A stretch of DNA of 7,692 nucleotides from an uncultured Chitinophagaceae bacterium (GCA_946885665.1 CAMPGT010000192.1:1-7692), one strand, 5' to 3'; counted from the first letter of the stretch, positions 1 to 7,175 are shown. A program made the numbers and translations. The notes: a model not told the origin generated them from the letters alone.

Positions 1-160
1 GGAAATTACTTCCATCCGGAGCAAGTACCCGGTTAAATACAAATTTTTTATCCTGTGCCTGCCCATAAAGCAGGCAACTGAACGACACCAGCAAGGTGAG
101 AAGTAGCGGCGTTTTCAGCACCTCTGAATTTTTCACTAATCTAGCTGAATTCCTGAACAT
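1..160 (-). CDS. N-terminus of an exported protein, cut by the window edge (possibly a propeller-type sensor)
   Basis: This is a 53-residue N-terminal fragment that I translated by hand; the frame stays open to the window edge. Residues 1-17 are basic (Arg3, Arg7, Lys10, Lys16), residues 18-32 are a hydrophobic stretch (LLLTLLVSFSCLLY), and a likely signal peptidase I site follows near Gly-Gln-Ala (33-35), so the product should be exported. The ATG at 158-160 is chosen because GGAG lies 9 nt upstream. The mature start, with FNRVLAPDGSNF at 42-53, reminds me of the opening of Bacteroidota two-component regulators that begin with a periplasmic beta-propeller, but too little is visible to prove it. 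Any other secreted protein, such as a receptor or hydrolase, remains possible. It lies 69 nt downstream of the acylphosphatase gene on the same strand, so the two may be cotranscribed. Confidence 0.7.
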   Translation of the reverse strand, partial: MFRNSARLVKNSEVLKTPLLLTLLVSFSCLLYGQAQDKKFVFNRVLAPDGSNF

Positions 161-229
161 TTTTTGGTGCTCCGGGTGGATGTCCTTTTTGACGGGTAGT
201 TGGGCCTTTTGGGTGGGTAAATGGCCTTA

Positions 230-502
230 TTAACGCCTAATGACAAATGAAGAATCGTCGCGGAGAGGCAGTGGCTGGACGATCACCTCTTCCACGCTTG
301 CTCTCGAAGGACCCCTGTGGCACCAATCAACCAGGCGTTGAAGCGATTCTGCTGATCCGGTGGCGATAATTTCTACGGAACCATCTTTTACATTTCGAAC
401 CGTGCCGGCAAGGTTCAGTTGCGAGGCCACATCAACCGTGCTTTGCCTGAAATAAACACCGTGCACCTTTCCTTTTACGATGATGAGTTGGGTTTGCTGC
501 AT
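230..502 (-). CDS. acyP: Acylphosphatase
   Basis: This encodes a 90-residue cytoplasmic acylphosphatase (EC 3.6.1.7), which hydrolyses the carboxyl-phosphate bond of acyl phosphates such as acetyl or carbamoyl phosphate. The family signature is clear: GKVHGVYFR at residues 11-19 contains the phosphate loop and catalytic Arg19, and GTVRNVKDG at 33-41 contains catalytic Asn37. The 18-residue spacing between Arg and Asn equals that of the human enzyme (Arg23/Asn41). The later GPSRASVEEV segment (69-78) also fits the family. The length is normal for the ferredoxin-like alpha/beta fold. The frame is open up to position 637, but the extra 45 residues match nothing in the family, so the ATG at 500-502 is taken as the start; AGGA lies upstream of it. 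The gene is divergent from the membrane-protein gene and precedes the exported-protein gene. No specific regulation is visible. Confidence 0.93.
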   Translation of the reverse strand: MQQTQLIIVKGKVHGVYFRQSTVDVASQLNLAGTVRNVKDGSVEIIATGSAESLQRLVDWCHRGPSRASVEEVIVQPLPLRDDSSFVIRR

Positions 503-716
503 GTCATCTGTTTGTTTTCCTGGTAAAATTGAACCGACCTTTGCCAAAAGATCAACATTCAAATTATGGCAAAAGTCTGGTTCATGACATGACGCATGCT
601 TACCCTTTATTTGACGGCAGCAAATAAAGGAAAGCAATACCCTAACCCCATTCGCCGTTATACTGCGGTACAGTTCAATACTTTGACATCTTTTTTATTA
701 ACCGTACCTGCCCCCG
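503..716. other. Divergent intergenic region, acylphosphatase / 7-TM gene
   Basis: The spacer holds the start regions of two divergent genes. I find no exact TAnnTTTG element in either direction. The nearest are TACTTTG before the plus-strand gene (one base short in the spacer) and AATTTG-type strings on the minus strand. Besides the 10-7-10 dyad there is a looser inverted repeat, TTTGCCA (540-546) with TGGCAAA (567-573), 20 nt apart, in the region upstream of the acylphosphatase ATG. No small ORF here looks real. Confidence 0.5.
604..630. repeat. Perfect 10-7-10 inverted repeat in the divergent spacer
   Basis: The arm CCTTTATTTG (604-613) and the arm CAAATAAAGG (621-630) are exact reverse complements around a 7-nt spacer. 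The dyad sits centrally in the 214-bp spacer, about 100 bp from the acylphosphatase start and 86 bp from the membrane-protein start. Neither side is followed by a T tract, so it does not look like an intrinsic terminator. It could be an operator for a dimeric regulator serving both divergent genes. The symmetry is directly visible; the function is inferred. Confidence 0.6.
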
Positions 717-1427
717 ATGGAGATCAAACCACTTTTGCTTGTTTACCTGGTTCTTTGTGTTGTAGTCTTCTTCGATGTGTTGTTCCGGGTAAAAAAGAAC
801 CCGTTGTTTAAAGTTTGCCTGATACTGATCGTGGCCAGCCTCTTCGTGATGAATTACTTCTCCTATGTCAATGTCGATAACCGCATCCAGTTCATCCTCG
901 TAAAGGCAGCAAGGCTTATTTATGCGTGCTGTACCATGCTCGCCATCGTTTATCTCGTTACGCCGCGTATCCCCTGGTGGATCATCAGCATAACTGCATT
1001 CGCCATCTTCGTTACCACGGGCCTCCGGATATTTTACTATGATGAGATAGCCATCGAACGGCAGGCAGAGATGCCAAACCAGGTTTTTTCTGTGGGTGCG
1101 GAACTTTATCACCCAATCCCGGTAATACGTTATCTCATTTTTTTAACTGCGGCTGTGTCAGTCGGTTTTACGTTTTTCTATTACCGGCGTTTTTTTCTGC
1201 AGCTGGGTAAAGAAAAGATTCATCGCAAACATTTTTCCGGATGGATCATCTCCCTGGCCGTACCTTTTTTTCTCCTGTTAATTTTCGGGGTGCTCGGCGC
1301 CCTTGGTTTTTACGATGAAGTCTTATCTCCTTACCTTTTTTCATTTTTCAGTTGCGTAGCGATTCTTTCTATCCTGTTCCGTCCCAGCTTCCTAAATGCA
1401 AGATCGTATCACGACGATACGAATTAA
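717..1427 (+). CDS. Orphan seven-helix membrane protein resembling the sensor half of a membrane-linked AraC-type regulator
   Basis: This is a 236-residue inner-membrane protein. By eye it has seven hydrophobic helices at about 6-23, 30-47, 60-82, 86-107, 136-156, 173-198 and 203-221, with an Arg/Lys-rich loop at 157-171 (YYRRFF...KEKIHRK) and a short polar tail. The layout, and the motif ILFRPSFLN just after the last helix, resemble the N-terminal membrane module of Bacteroidota regulators that normally continue into a cytoplasmic AraC-type helix-turn-helix domain. Here the protein ends 15 residues after helix 7 and no such domain follows, because the TolC-type gene starts on the opposite strand 14 bp later. 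It may therefore be a truncated regulator or a stand-alone membrane protein that works with a separate partner. The ATG at 717 is the only reasonable start; the next in-frame Met is residue 45. No Shine-Dalgarno sequence is visible. The family assignment is tentative, and I do not assign a function. Confidence 0.75.
   Translation: MEIKPLLLVYLVLCVVVFFDVLFRVKKNPLFKVCLILIVASLFVMNYFSYVNVDNRIQFILVKAARLIYACCTMLAIVYLVTPRIPWWIISITAFAIFVTTGLRIFYYDEIAIERQAEMPNQVFSVGAELYHPIPVIRYLIFLTAAVSVGFTFFYYRRFFLQLGKEKIHRKHFSGWIISLAVPFFLLLIFGVLGALGFYDEVLSPYLFSFFSCVAILSILFRPSFLNARSYHDDTN
1404..1422. repeat. Short hairpin at the convergent gene ends
   Basis: TCGTATC (1404-1410) and GATACGA (1416-1422) form a perfect 7-bp stem with a 5-nt loop inside the last codons of the membrane-protein gene. 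There is no following T tract in either direction, so it is not a canonical intrinsic terminator. It may still contribute to ending transcription where two convergent genes stop 14 bp apart. Confidence 0.35.
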
Positions 1428-1441
1428 CACAAATGCGGCAG

Positions 1442-2791
1442 CTATTTTGCCGGTCCGGCATCGCCCCTCGTTCTCGCCAATTCTATTTCTGCCCTGCGGT
1501 ACTCGAACACTGCTTCCAAATAATTTAGCTGCGCCGAAGTAAGCGCCAGTTCGGCATCGGTTAGCTCAAGTCTTGAGGTTACTCCTTTTTCATACCTGTA
1601 CTGCACGATGTCATAGCTCAACAACGCCGTTTCTTTTACTTTCAATTGCGTGTGCATCCTGTCGTGTGTTTCTTTCAGGTTGGCGATTACCTCTTTAACC
1701 GTCGTCTTCAGTTCCTGTTGCGCTTCGTCAATACGAATATCGGATTGTTGCTGTCTGAATTCGGCCTGCCGGATTTTTGCCTGGTTGCTGTGACCGGTGA
1801 ACAACGGCAGTACCACCTGCGCACCTGCAAAGGAGGCGGAGGGCCAGTAGGCATCTGTAAAATCGAATTTGCGCGCCTGGCTCTGTATCTGGTATTGACC
1901 AACGATAGACACTACCGGAAGCCGCGCCGCTTTCGCCAACTGCGTTTGCTGTTCACTAACCTGTTGCTGCAACGACAGCGCCTGCAGTTCGGGACGTTCG
2001 CGCAGCGCCTGGGCATATAATTCACTTTCGGATGGGATCGCTTCTGCCGCATCAACAACCAGCGAGTCGGTCAACGAGATCTGCGCAAGAGAATCCAAAC
2101 CCATCAGCGTGATGAGTTGTTGTTTGCCCACTTCGATGGCGTAGTTCAGTTTGAGAATATCGGGTTTCAAATTTTCGACGGCGCTGTAAGCGCGTAACGT
2201 ATCCACGCGAAGTCCGCGGCCCTGTGCCAGCAGCGACCTTGAATCGGCCAGCGCCTTTTCGTTACGTTGCAGGCTTTCGCGCTGCAGCTTCAGGCGCTCG
2301 GCCAGCACCAGTATGCCCAGGTAGGTTTGTTGTACGTCGGCCGCCACATCTACAGACGATTGCCGGTAATAGGCATAAGACGCCTGTTGCTGCAACTGTG
2401 CCGATCTTCGCGACGGCCCTGCAACAGGGTTGTAGATGGAATAGCTTGCGCTCAGTGTGCCGGAAAATTGATCCCTGCCGCCGATGCGCGAATAGGGGAT
2501 CTTACCATCGGTGCCATTTTCACCGAAGCCGAAGAAAGCAGGCAACAAAAAATAGTGCATGTATTGCGCACCTAAGTGTGCGCTGGGAAGCGAGAGGCTT
2601 TTCGCCTCCCGCACCTGTTCACCCGCTATTGAAATATCCAGGGCGCCTGCTTTTAATGTTCGGTTGTTTTGCGTTGCCAGTTGCACGGCGTCTCCAAGGC
2701 TGAGGCTCCTTGCCTCCTGTGCCGCGCCAATAATTGGCGCAGCGATCAGTGCTGTCAGTATGATGTAATGGAGAAAGAAAGATGCTCTCAT
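1442..2791 (-). CDS. TolC-family outer membrane efflux channel
   Basis: This 449-residue protein is the outer-membrane channel of the tripartite pump encoded with it. Residues 1-24 form a Sec signal peptide (hydrophobic core IILTALIAAPIIG, cleavage near Ala-Ala-Gln). The mature part has the two tandem OEP repeats of TolC proteins, roughly 28-215 and 235-440. Each is mainly long amphipathic helices rich in Gln, Ala and Leu, such as the EQQTQLAKAARLP region and the C-terminal ELTDAELALTSAQLNYLEA helix. In the family, these assemble as a trimeric beta-barrel plus alpha-helical tunnel docking on the pump and adaptor. The length is usual for Bacteroidota members. Its ATG overlaps the stop of the RND gene by 4 bp (ATGA), so translation is probably coupled. 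It is the last gene of the cluster. No complete intrinsic terminator follows, only a weak CGGCA/TGCCG stem around the stop codon. Confidence 0.94.
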   Translation of the reverse strand: MRASFFLHYIILTALIAAPIIGAAQEARSLSLGDAVQLATQNNRTLKAGALDISIAGEQVREAKSLSLPSAHLGAQYMHYFLLPAFFGFGENGTDGKIPYSRIGGRDQFSGTLSASYSIYNPVAGPSRRSAQLQQQASYAYYRQSSVDVAADVQQTYLGILVLAERLKLQRESLQRNEKALADSRSLLAQGRGLRVDTLRAYSAVENLKPDILKLNYAIEVGKQQLITLMGLDSLAQISLTDSLVVDAAEAIPSESELYAQALRERPELQALSLQQQVSEQQTQLAKAARLPVVSIVGQYQIQSQARKFDFTDAYWPSASFAGAQVVLPLFTGHSNQAKIRQAEFRQQQSDIRIDEAQQELKTTVKEVIANLKETHDRMHTQLKVKETALLSYDIVQYRYEKGVTSRLELTDAELALTSAQLNYLEAVFEYRRAEIELARTRGDAGPAK

Positions 2792-5700
2792 GATAAAACT
2801 GTTTGATGTTGATGTAACGGAGCGGCGTTGGCGATTACAGTTCCGTTTGGATGATGATGAATTGTTCGTGTTTTGCGGCTGAAGTAGCTGTACACCGCGG
2901 GCACCACGAAGAGGGTGAGGATACCTGCGAATGCCAATCCGCCCACTACCACTATGCCCAGCGAGGCACGGCTTCCGGAAGAGTTGCCAAGGCTCAGCGC
3001 AATGGGCAGCGCACCGAAGATCATCGCGAGCGTGGTCATTAATATGGGCCTGAACCGCGAGGTGGCCGCGGCTATAACGGCATCGCGCACACTAAGTCCT
3101 TCTCTCTTCCGCTGGTTGGCAAATTCAACCACCAGGATACCGTTTTTCGTTATCAGTCCTATCAGCATGATCATCCCAATCTGGCTGAAGATGTTGATGG
3201 AGCTGCCGCTTACCCAAAGGCTGATCAACGCGCCGGTAACGGCCATCGGAACGGTAAGCAGGATAATGAATGGATCGACGAGGCTCTCAAATTGCGCCGC
3301 CAGTACGAGGTAAATGAGAATGATGGCGAAGACAAAGGCGAATACCAGGCTGGAGCTGCTTTCGCGATAGTCGCGGCTTTGCCCGGCCAGTGCAGTGGTA
3401 AAGCCTGCGGGCAGCGTTTGTTTCGCGATGCGGTCCATTTCCTTCAACGCCTCACCCATGCTCACGCCGGCTGCGGGTGTGGCCTGTATCGTTACACTGT
3501 AATTCTGGTTGAAGCGATAAATGGCCGGGGGACTGATGCCTTCTTTCAACGACACGAGGTTATCTAACGGCACCATCTCATCATCGGATGATTTTAAAAA
3601 CAGCGAGCGCAGATTTTCAGGCGTTGACCGGTCGGATCTTTCCAGTTGGCCAATCACTTCATACTGCCGGTCGTTGTAAATAAAATACCCGTAGCGGCGG
3701 CCGCTTAACGCCAGTTGCAGCGTGCGGCCAATCTCCTGTGTGGAAATGCCCAACTGTGCGGCCCTTTGACGGTCGATGGAAATGCTGATCTCCGGCCTGT
3801 TCACCTTGAAATCGGGATTCACAAAGCTTAGCTTTTTGCTGGCATAGGCCGCTCCGGTCAACTTTGGCATCACTTCTACCAGGCTTTCCAGGTCGGGCGC
3901 CTGCACCACATATTGGATGGGCTGGTTCGAGGCAAAGCCGCCGATTGTCGGAATTTGAATGGGTATCACCATCACATTCCTGAAGCGGCTGCTGGCGGCC
4001 ACCAGTTTTTCATATACCTGCTGTTGCGTCATTCCGCTTTTCCGGTTTTCCGGATCCTCGAGAAACACCCACTGGAAGGCTGTGTTGACAGGCAGCACCA
4101 CCGAACCGCCGCCGGCGGCCACGGCCGAGTAAGTTACATTGTTGTTGAGGTCGGGAATGGAATCGGCAACGTACCTGCTGATCTCTTTCATGGATTCTTC
4201 CATGCTTTCGAACGAAGTGCCTTCGGGAGCGATCACAGCGAGGCCCACAAGCGAGCGGTCTTCCAGCGGCGCCAGTTCAGACGGCAGCTTTGGCGTAAGC
4301 AGGTAGGCAATACCAAAAGCAACGATGAGCACCGCAAACCCGAGCCACCTGTGTTGCATAAAGCGCCTTAGCAGGTATTCGTAACCGTTATTCAGCTTCA
4401 CGAAGAACGGTTCGGTTTTACGATACAGCCAGGTGTGATGCGCACCTGCTTTCAACAAGTAGGCGCTCATCATGGGCGACAGGGTAAGCGCCACGAACGC
4501 AGAGATAAGCACAGAGCCGGCTACAACCACTACAAACTCTTTGAACAGCTTACCTGTAATGCCGCCGAGGAACATGATGGGAAGGAACACGGCAGCGAGC
4601 GTGATGGTGGTAGAAATAACCGCGAAATAAATTTCATTCGATCCTTTACGCGCGGCCTGCAAAGGCGTCATGCCCTGCTCCACTTTGGAGTAAATATTTT
4701 CGAGCACCACTATCGCATCATCCACCACCAGGCCAATGGCCAACACCAGGCCGAGCAGCGTGAGCACGTTGATGGAATAGTTCATGATGTACATGATGAA
4801 AAATGCGGAGATGATGGACACCGGGATCGCTATTAGCGGAATCAGCGTACTTCTCCAGTCGCGCAGGAAGATGAAGATGATGATGGTCACCAATCCGAAT
4901 GCAAGGATGAGTGTTTCTTCCACTTCCGACAGCGAGTTTCGTACCGGTACGGTGAAATCTTTACCCAGCCTGATATTGTAGTCTTTGGGCGCCGACTTTT
5001 TGATTTCTTCAAAACGTTTGTTGAACTCATCCACGATGGCGAGCGAGTTGGCGCCGCGTTGCGGTTGAACACCGGTACCTACGCCGTAGCGCGCATTTTT
5101 TCCTGACGCCACAATCATCGCGGTACGTTCGTTCTGTGAACTCATGATGGCCTGTCCAACATCGCGAAAGCGTACGATGGCGCCGTTTTTCTCGGTGATG
5201 ATCATGTTATTGAAATCCTCTTCCGTTTCCAGGCGGCCGAGTGTGCGAAGGGTCATTTCTGTTTGCTGTCCCTCGATACGTCCGCTGGGCAGGTCCACGT
5301 TTTCGCGTTGAAGTGCCGCCTGGATGTCGCCCGGCGACAGTCCGTAAGAGGCGAGCTTTACCGGATCCATTCGCAGGCGCATGGCGCGTTTACGACCGGC
5401 ATAAGATTCCACCAGCCGTACCCCTGGAATGGATTGCAGGCGTTCCTTGATATTGATGTTGACGAAATCGGTGATGTCTTCCAGGCTCCTGGTGTCGCTT
5501 TGTACCGTGAGGAACACGAGGAAGTCGGGAGGTCCCGCTTTTTCAACGATGGTGGGCTCGATATCGACCGGCAGTTGCTGGCGCGACTTCGAAACCTTAT
5601 CGCGCACATCATTGGCCGCAGCTTCAAGGTCCGCGTCCATATTGAATTCGACGGTGATGATGCTCACCTGCTCACGGCTCACCGATGAGAGGGCGCGGAT

Positions 5701-5931
5701 GCCGTTGGCCTCTGCGATGGCTTCTTCCAGCGGTTTCGTCACCTGCGAAGCGATGATGTCGGCGCTGGCGCCGGGATAAATGGTGGTTACGGTAACGATG
5801 GGCGAATCCGTTACGGGGTACTCTCGCGTACCCAGGAAGTTATAGCCCACGATGCCAAAAAGAATTAAAAGAACCGACATCACCCCCGCCAATACCGGCC
5901 GGGAGATGCTCATTTGTGAAATGGCGCTCAT
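2788..5931 (-). CDS. RND multidrug efflux pump, HAE-1/AcrB type
   Basis: This 1047-residue inner-membrane pump uses the proton gradient to export hydrophobic or amphiphilic compounds to the adaptor and channel. It has the AcrB layout: TM1 near 13-33, a first large periplasmic porter/docking loop (about 35-335), TM2-TM7 (about 339-546), a second loop (about 550-860) and TM8-TM12 (about 862-1015). The proton-relay residues are present: Asp404-Asp405 in the TM4 motif GLVVDDAIVVLENIY, and Lys929 in the TM10 motif GLITKNGILVVEFAN, matching AcrB Asp407/Asp408/Lys940. The VVDDA form points to drug-type (HAE-1) rather than metal-type (HME) pumps. Start: the frame opens at 5979, but the first 16 codons lie in a GC-rich hairpin and resemble nothing; the Met at 5931 begins the normal MSAISQMSISRPVLAG start. 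The C-terminus carries a His-rich cytoplasmic tail. The actual substrate cannot be read from sequence. Confidence 0.96.
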   Translation of the reverse strand: MSAISQMSISRPVLAGVMSVLLILFGIVGYNFLGTREYPVTDSPIVTVTTIYPGASADIIASQVTKPLEEAIAEANGIRALSSVSREQVSIITVEFNMDADLEAAANDVRDKVSKSRQQLPVDIEPTIVEKAGPPDFLVFLTVQSDTRSLEDITDFVNINIKERLQSIPGVRLVESYAGRKRAMRLRMDPVKLASYGLSPGDIQAALQRENVDLPSGRIEGQQTEMTLRTLGRLETEEDFNNMIITEKNGAIVRFRDVGQAIMSSQNERTAMIVASGKNARYGVGTGVQPQRGANSLAIVDEFNKRFEEIKKSAPKDYNIRLGKDFTVPVRNSLSEVEETLILAFGLVTIIIFIFLRDWRSTLIPLIAIPVSIISAFFIMYIMNYSINVLTLLGLVLAIGLVVDDAIVVLENIYSKVEQGMTPLQAARKGSNEIYFAVISTTITLAAVFLPIMFLGGITGKLFKEFVVVVAGSVLISAFVALTLSPMMSAYLLKAGAHHTWLYRKTEPFFVKLNNGYEYLLRRFMQHRWLGFAVLIVAFGIAYLLTPKLPSELAPLEDRSLVGLAVIAPEGTSFESMEESMKEISRYVADSIPDLNNNVTYSAVAAGGGSVVLPVNTAFQWVFLEDPENRKSGMTQQQVYEKLVAASSRFRNVMVIPIQIPTIGGFASNQPIQYVVQAPDLESLVEVMPKLTGAAYASKKLSFVNPDFKVNRPEISISIDRQRAAQLGISTQEIGRTLQLALSGRRYGYFIYNDRQYEVIGQLERSDRSTPENLRSLFLKSSDDEMVPLDNLVSLKEGISPPAIYRFNQNYSVTIQATPAAGVSMGEALKEMDRIAKQTLPAGFTTALAGQSRDYRESSSSLVFAFVFAIILIYLVLAAQFESLVDPFIILLTVPMAVTGALISLWVSGSSINIFSQIGMIMLIGLITKNGILVVEFANQRKREGLSVRDAVIAAATSRFRPILMTTLAMIFGALPIALSLGNSSGSRASLGIVVVGGLAFAGILTLFVVPAVYSYFSRKTRTIHHHPNGTVIANAAPLHQHQTVLS

Positions 5932-5951
5932 ATAAAAGGTTATAAGTAGCC

Positions 5952-5986
5952 GCAGGCAGCACTGCAGTGTCGCCGGCACTGCCTGC
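5952..5986 (-). repeat. GC-rich intercistronic hairpin before the RND gene
   Basis: The 114-bp gap between adaptor and pump genes contains an 8-bp perfect stem (GCAGGCAG at 5952-5959, CTGCCTGC at 5979-5986) enclosing a 10-bp palindrome CACTGCAGTG (5960-5969). An alternative stem, GCAGTG (5964-5969) with CACTGC (5977-5982), excludes the outer one. The structure ends about 20 nt before the pump start codon and has no T tract on its downstream side, so it is not a standard terminator. It may protect mRNA ends or tune the pump-to-adaptor ratio; this role is inferred. Confidence 0.5.
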
Positions 5987-6045
5987 AGCGGTGTGCAAAA
6001 AATATTAAAGAGGAATAAGGATGAGGAGCTTCGGTGGGGAACTGG

Positions 6046-7098
6046 CTACTTGAGGTTCACGATATTCACTGCGGATCCGGGAGACAGGCGCAATTGGTTA
6101 CTGGTAATAACCGTGTCGCCGGCATGGATGCCGCGTGTTATCTGCACGTTCTTTGGCCCGCGTTGCCCCACGGTAACGGGTGCCGCCTTCACCTTACCAT
6201 CTTCCAAAACATACACATTGTATCCCTGCGATGAAGGCATCAGCGACTGGCTGGGCACCTGCAGTGCACTGTCGGCGGTGCGCAGCGCGATGTTCAGTCG
6301 CGCGCTTTGGCCCACCACCAGTTTGTTTTGTTGGTTGGGGGCGATGGCCCTTATCAAAAGTGTCCTGGTGGATCTGTCTACAAATGATTGTTTCGAAATA
6401 ACGGTCGCGTTGTAGCGCGTAGTGTCTCCTTCTATGGTGAACTGCTGGTGGCTGCCCCTGTTCACCAGGTTGGCGTACTTTTCGGGCAGTGAGAATTCCA
6501 CCTTCACATATTCATCATCCACGATGGAGGTGAGCGGTGCTTGTGGGGAAACCAGTGCGCCCGGGTAGGTGCGGATGATACCGAGCCTGCCACTGAACGG
6601 CGCGCGAATACGGGTTTTATTGATGGTGGTTTGCAGTTCCCTGATTTCTGCTTTCAGCACCGCGAGGTTGGTTGCGGCCTGGTCGTAGTCTTGCTGCGAT
6701 GCGGCGTCGTGTGCGATCAGGTCCTTGAGGCGCGCCTCATTGAGCGCGGCAAGTTTTTCCTGCTGGCGGAGCCTTTCTTTTTGTGCCTGCAGGTCGGCGT
6801 CATCCAGTTGAAAAAGCAAAGTGCCTTTCGACACGTAGTGTCCTTCTTTTACGGGAACGTCCACTACTTTTTTTGTGAGCTCACTGGTTACCATCACTTC
6901 CTGGTTGGCGGCGAGTGTGCCTGTGAGTTCGATCACCTGCTTTACTTCTCCGGCGCTCACCACATAGGCATCGGCGGGGATGCCCGGTGACGGCGCTGTG
7001 GCTGTGACAGCCGCGGGCGCATTTTCGTTGGCGCGGGTGGCACAGCCATATATGAAGAAGACGAGGGGAATAATCAGTAAGAATAATAAGCGGTTCAT
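6046..7098 (-). CDS. Periplasmic adaptor (membrane fusion protein, HlyD/AcrA family), lipoprotein
   Basis: This 350-residue protein is the periplasmic adaptor that links the RND pump to the TolC-type channel. A lipoprotein signal peptide (hydrophobic 4-17) ends in IYGC, with Cys19 as the predicted lipidated residue, anchoring it in a membrane facing the periplasm. Domains in order are: first lipoyl half (about 64-99, with VPVKEGHYVSKGTLLFQLDD), an alpha-helical coiled-coil hairpin rich in Lys, Glu, Gln and Ala (about 101-160), second lipoyl half (about 164-194, RIRAPFSGRLGIIRTYPGALV), beta-barrel (about 197-270) and membrane-proximal domain (about 275-350). The length is slightly under E. coli AcrA (397), as is usual for short-hairpin adaptors. 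The start at 7098 gives a proper signal peptide; no Shine-Dalgarno sequence is visible. It is the first structural gene of the pump operon and follows its own strong promoter candidate. Confidence 0.95.
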   Translation of the reverse strand: MNRLLFLLIIPLVFFIYGCATRANENAPAAVTATAPSPGIPADAYVVSAGEVKQVIELTGTLAANQEVMVTSELTKKVVDVPVKEGHYVSKGTLLFQLDDADLQAQKERLRQQEKLAALNEARLKDLIAHDAASQQDYDQAATNLAVLKAEIRELQTTINKTRIRAPFSGRLGIIRTYPGALVSPQAPLTSIVDDEYVKVEFSLPEKYANLVNRGSHQQFTIEGDTTRYNATVISKQSFVDRSTRTLLIRAIAPNQQNKLVVGQSARLNIALRTADSALQVPSQSLMPSSQGYNVYVLEDGKVKAAPVTVGQRGPKNVQITRGIHAGDTVITSNQLRLSPGSAVNIVNLK

Positions 7099-7147
7099 AA
7101 CGATCAGTTTTAATAGATATATAGAAATACTTCGATGTTTTGGTGTT

Positions 7148-7170
7148 AAAAAAAATCCTTTGAAAAGGAT
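7148..7170 (-). terminator. Hairpin plus T8: intrinsic terminator or leader attenuator
   Basis: On the minus strand ATCCTTT and AAAGGAT are exact complements, with only TC between them (in practice a 6-bp stem with a TTCA tetraloop), and the stem runs into eight T in a row. This is the shape of an intrinsic terminator, though the stem is short and has only two G-C pairs. It lies downstream of both the repressor gene and the predicted pump promoter, 50 nt before the adaptor start. It could end repressor transcripts, attenuate the pump operon, or be a 7-2-7 protein-binding dyad instead. Confidence 0.45.
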
Positions 7171-7175
7171 GGTTT

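Noticed and set aside
503..637. N-terminal extension of the acylphosphatase frame
   Set aside because: The 45 extra residues are Cys/His-rich, match nothing in the family and overlap the divergent dyad; the inner ATG gives the standard 90-residue enzyme.
679..690. TACTTTG as a -7 element for the 7-TM gene
   Set aside because: One spacer base is missing relative to TAnnTTTG and no clear -33 partner is present.
596..811. Plus-strand 71-codon ORF overlapping the 7-TM gene start
   Set aside because: It runs in a different frame into a clearly better gene, crosses the inverted repeat and has no recognisable domain.
675..1112. Minus-strand 145-codon ORF opposite the 7-TM gene
   Set aside because: It is an antisense shadow; its composition is charged and low in structure, while the plus-strand frame has regular membrane helices.
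2224..2703. Plus-strand ORFs opposite the channel gene
   Set aside because: They are antisense shadows rich in Arg, Pro, Cys and His, typical of reverse frames of a GC-richer gene.
3913..4836. Plus-strand His/Arg-rich ORFs opposite the RND gene
   Set aside because: They are reverse-frame artefacts; the minus strand encodes a full AcrB-type protein without interruption.
2788..5931. Heavy-metal (CusA-like) assignment of the RND pump because of the ArsR-type neighbour
   Set aside because: The TM4 motif GLVVDDAIVVLENIY and the TM10 Lys motif are those of HAE-1 drug pumps, not of the HME group.
5932..5979. Sixteen-codon N-terminal extension of the RND pump
   Set aside because: It is encoded by the GC-rich hairpin, lacks family similarity and would precede the standard cytoplasmic start before TM1.
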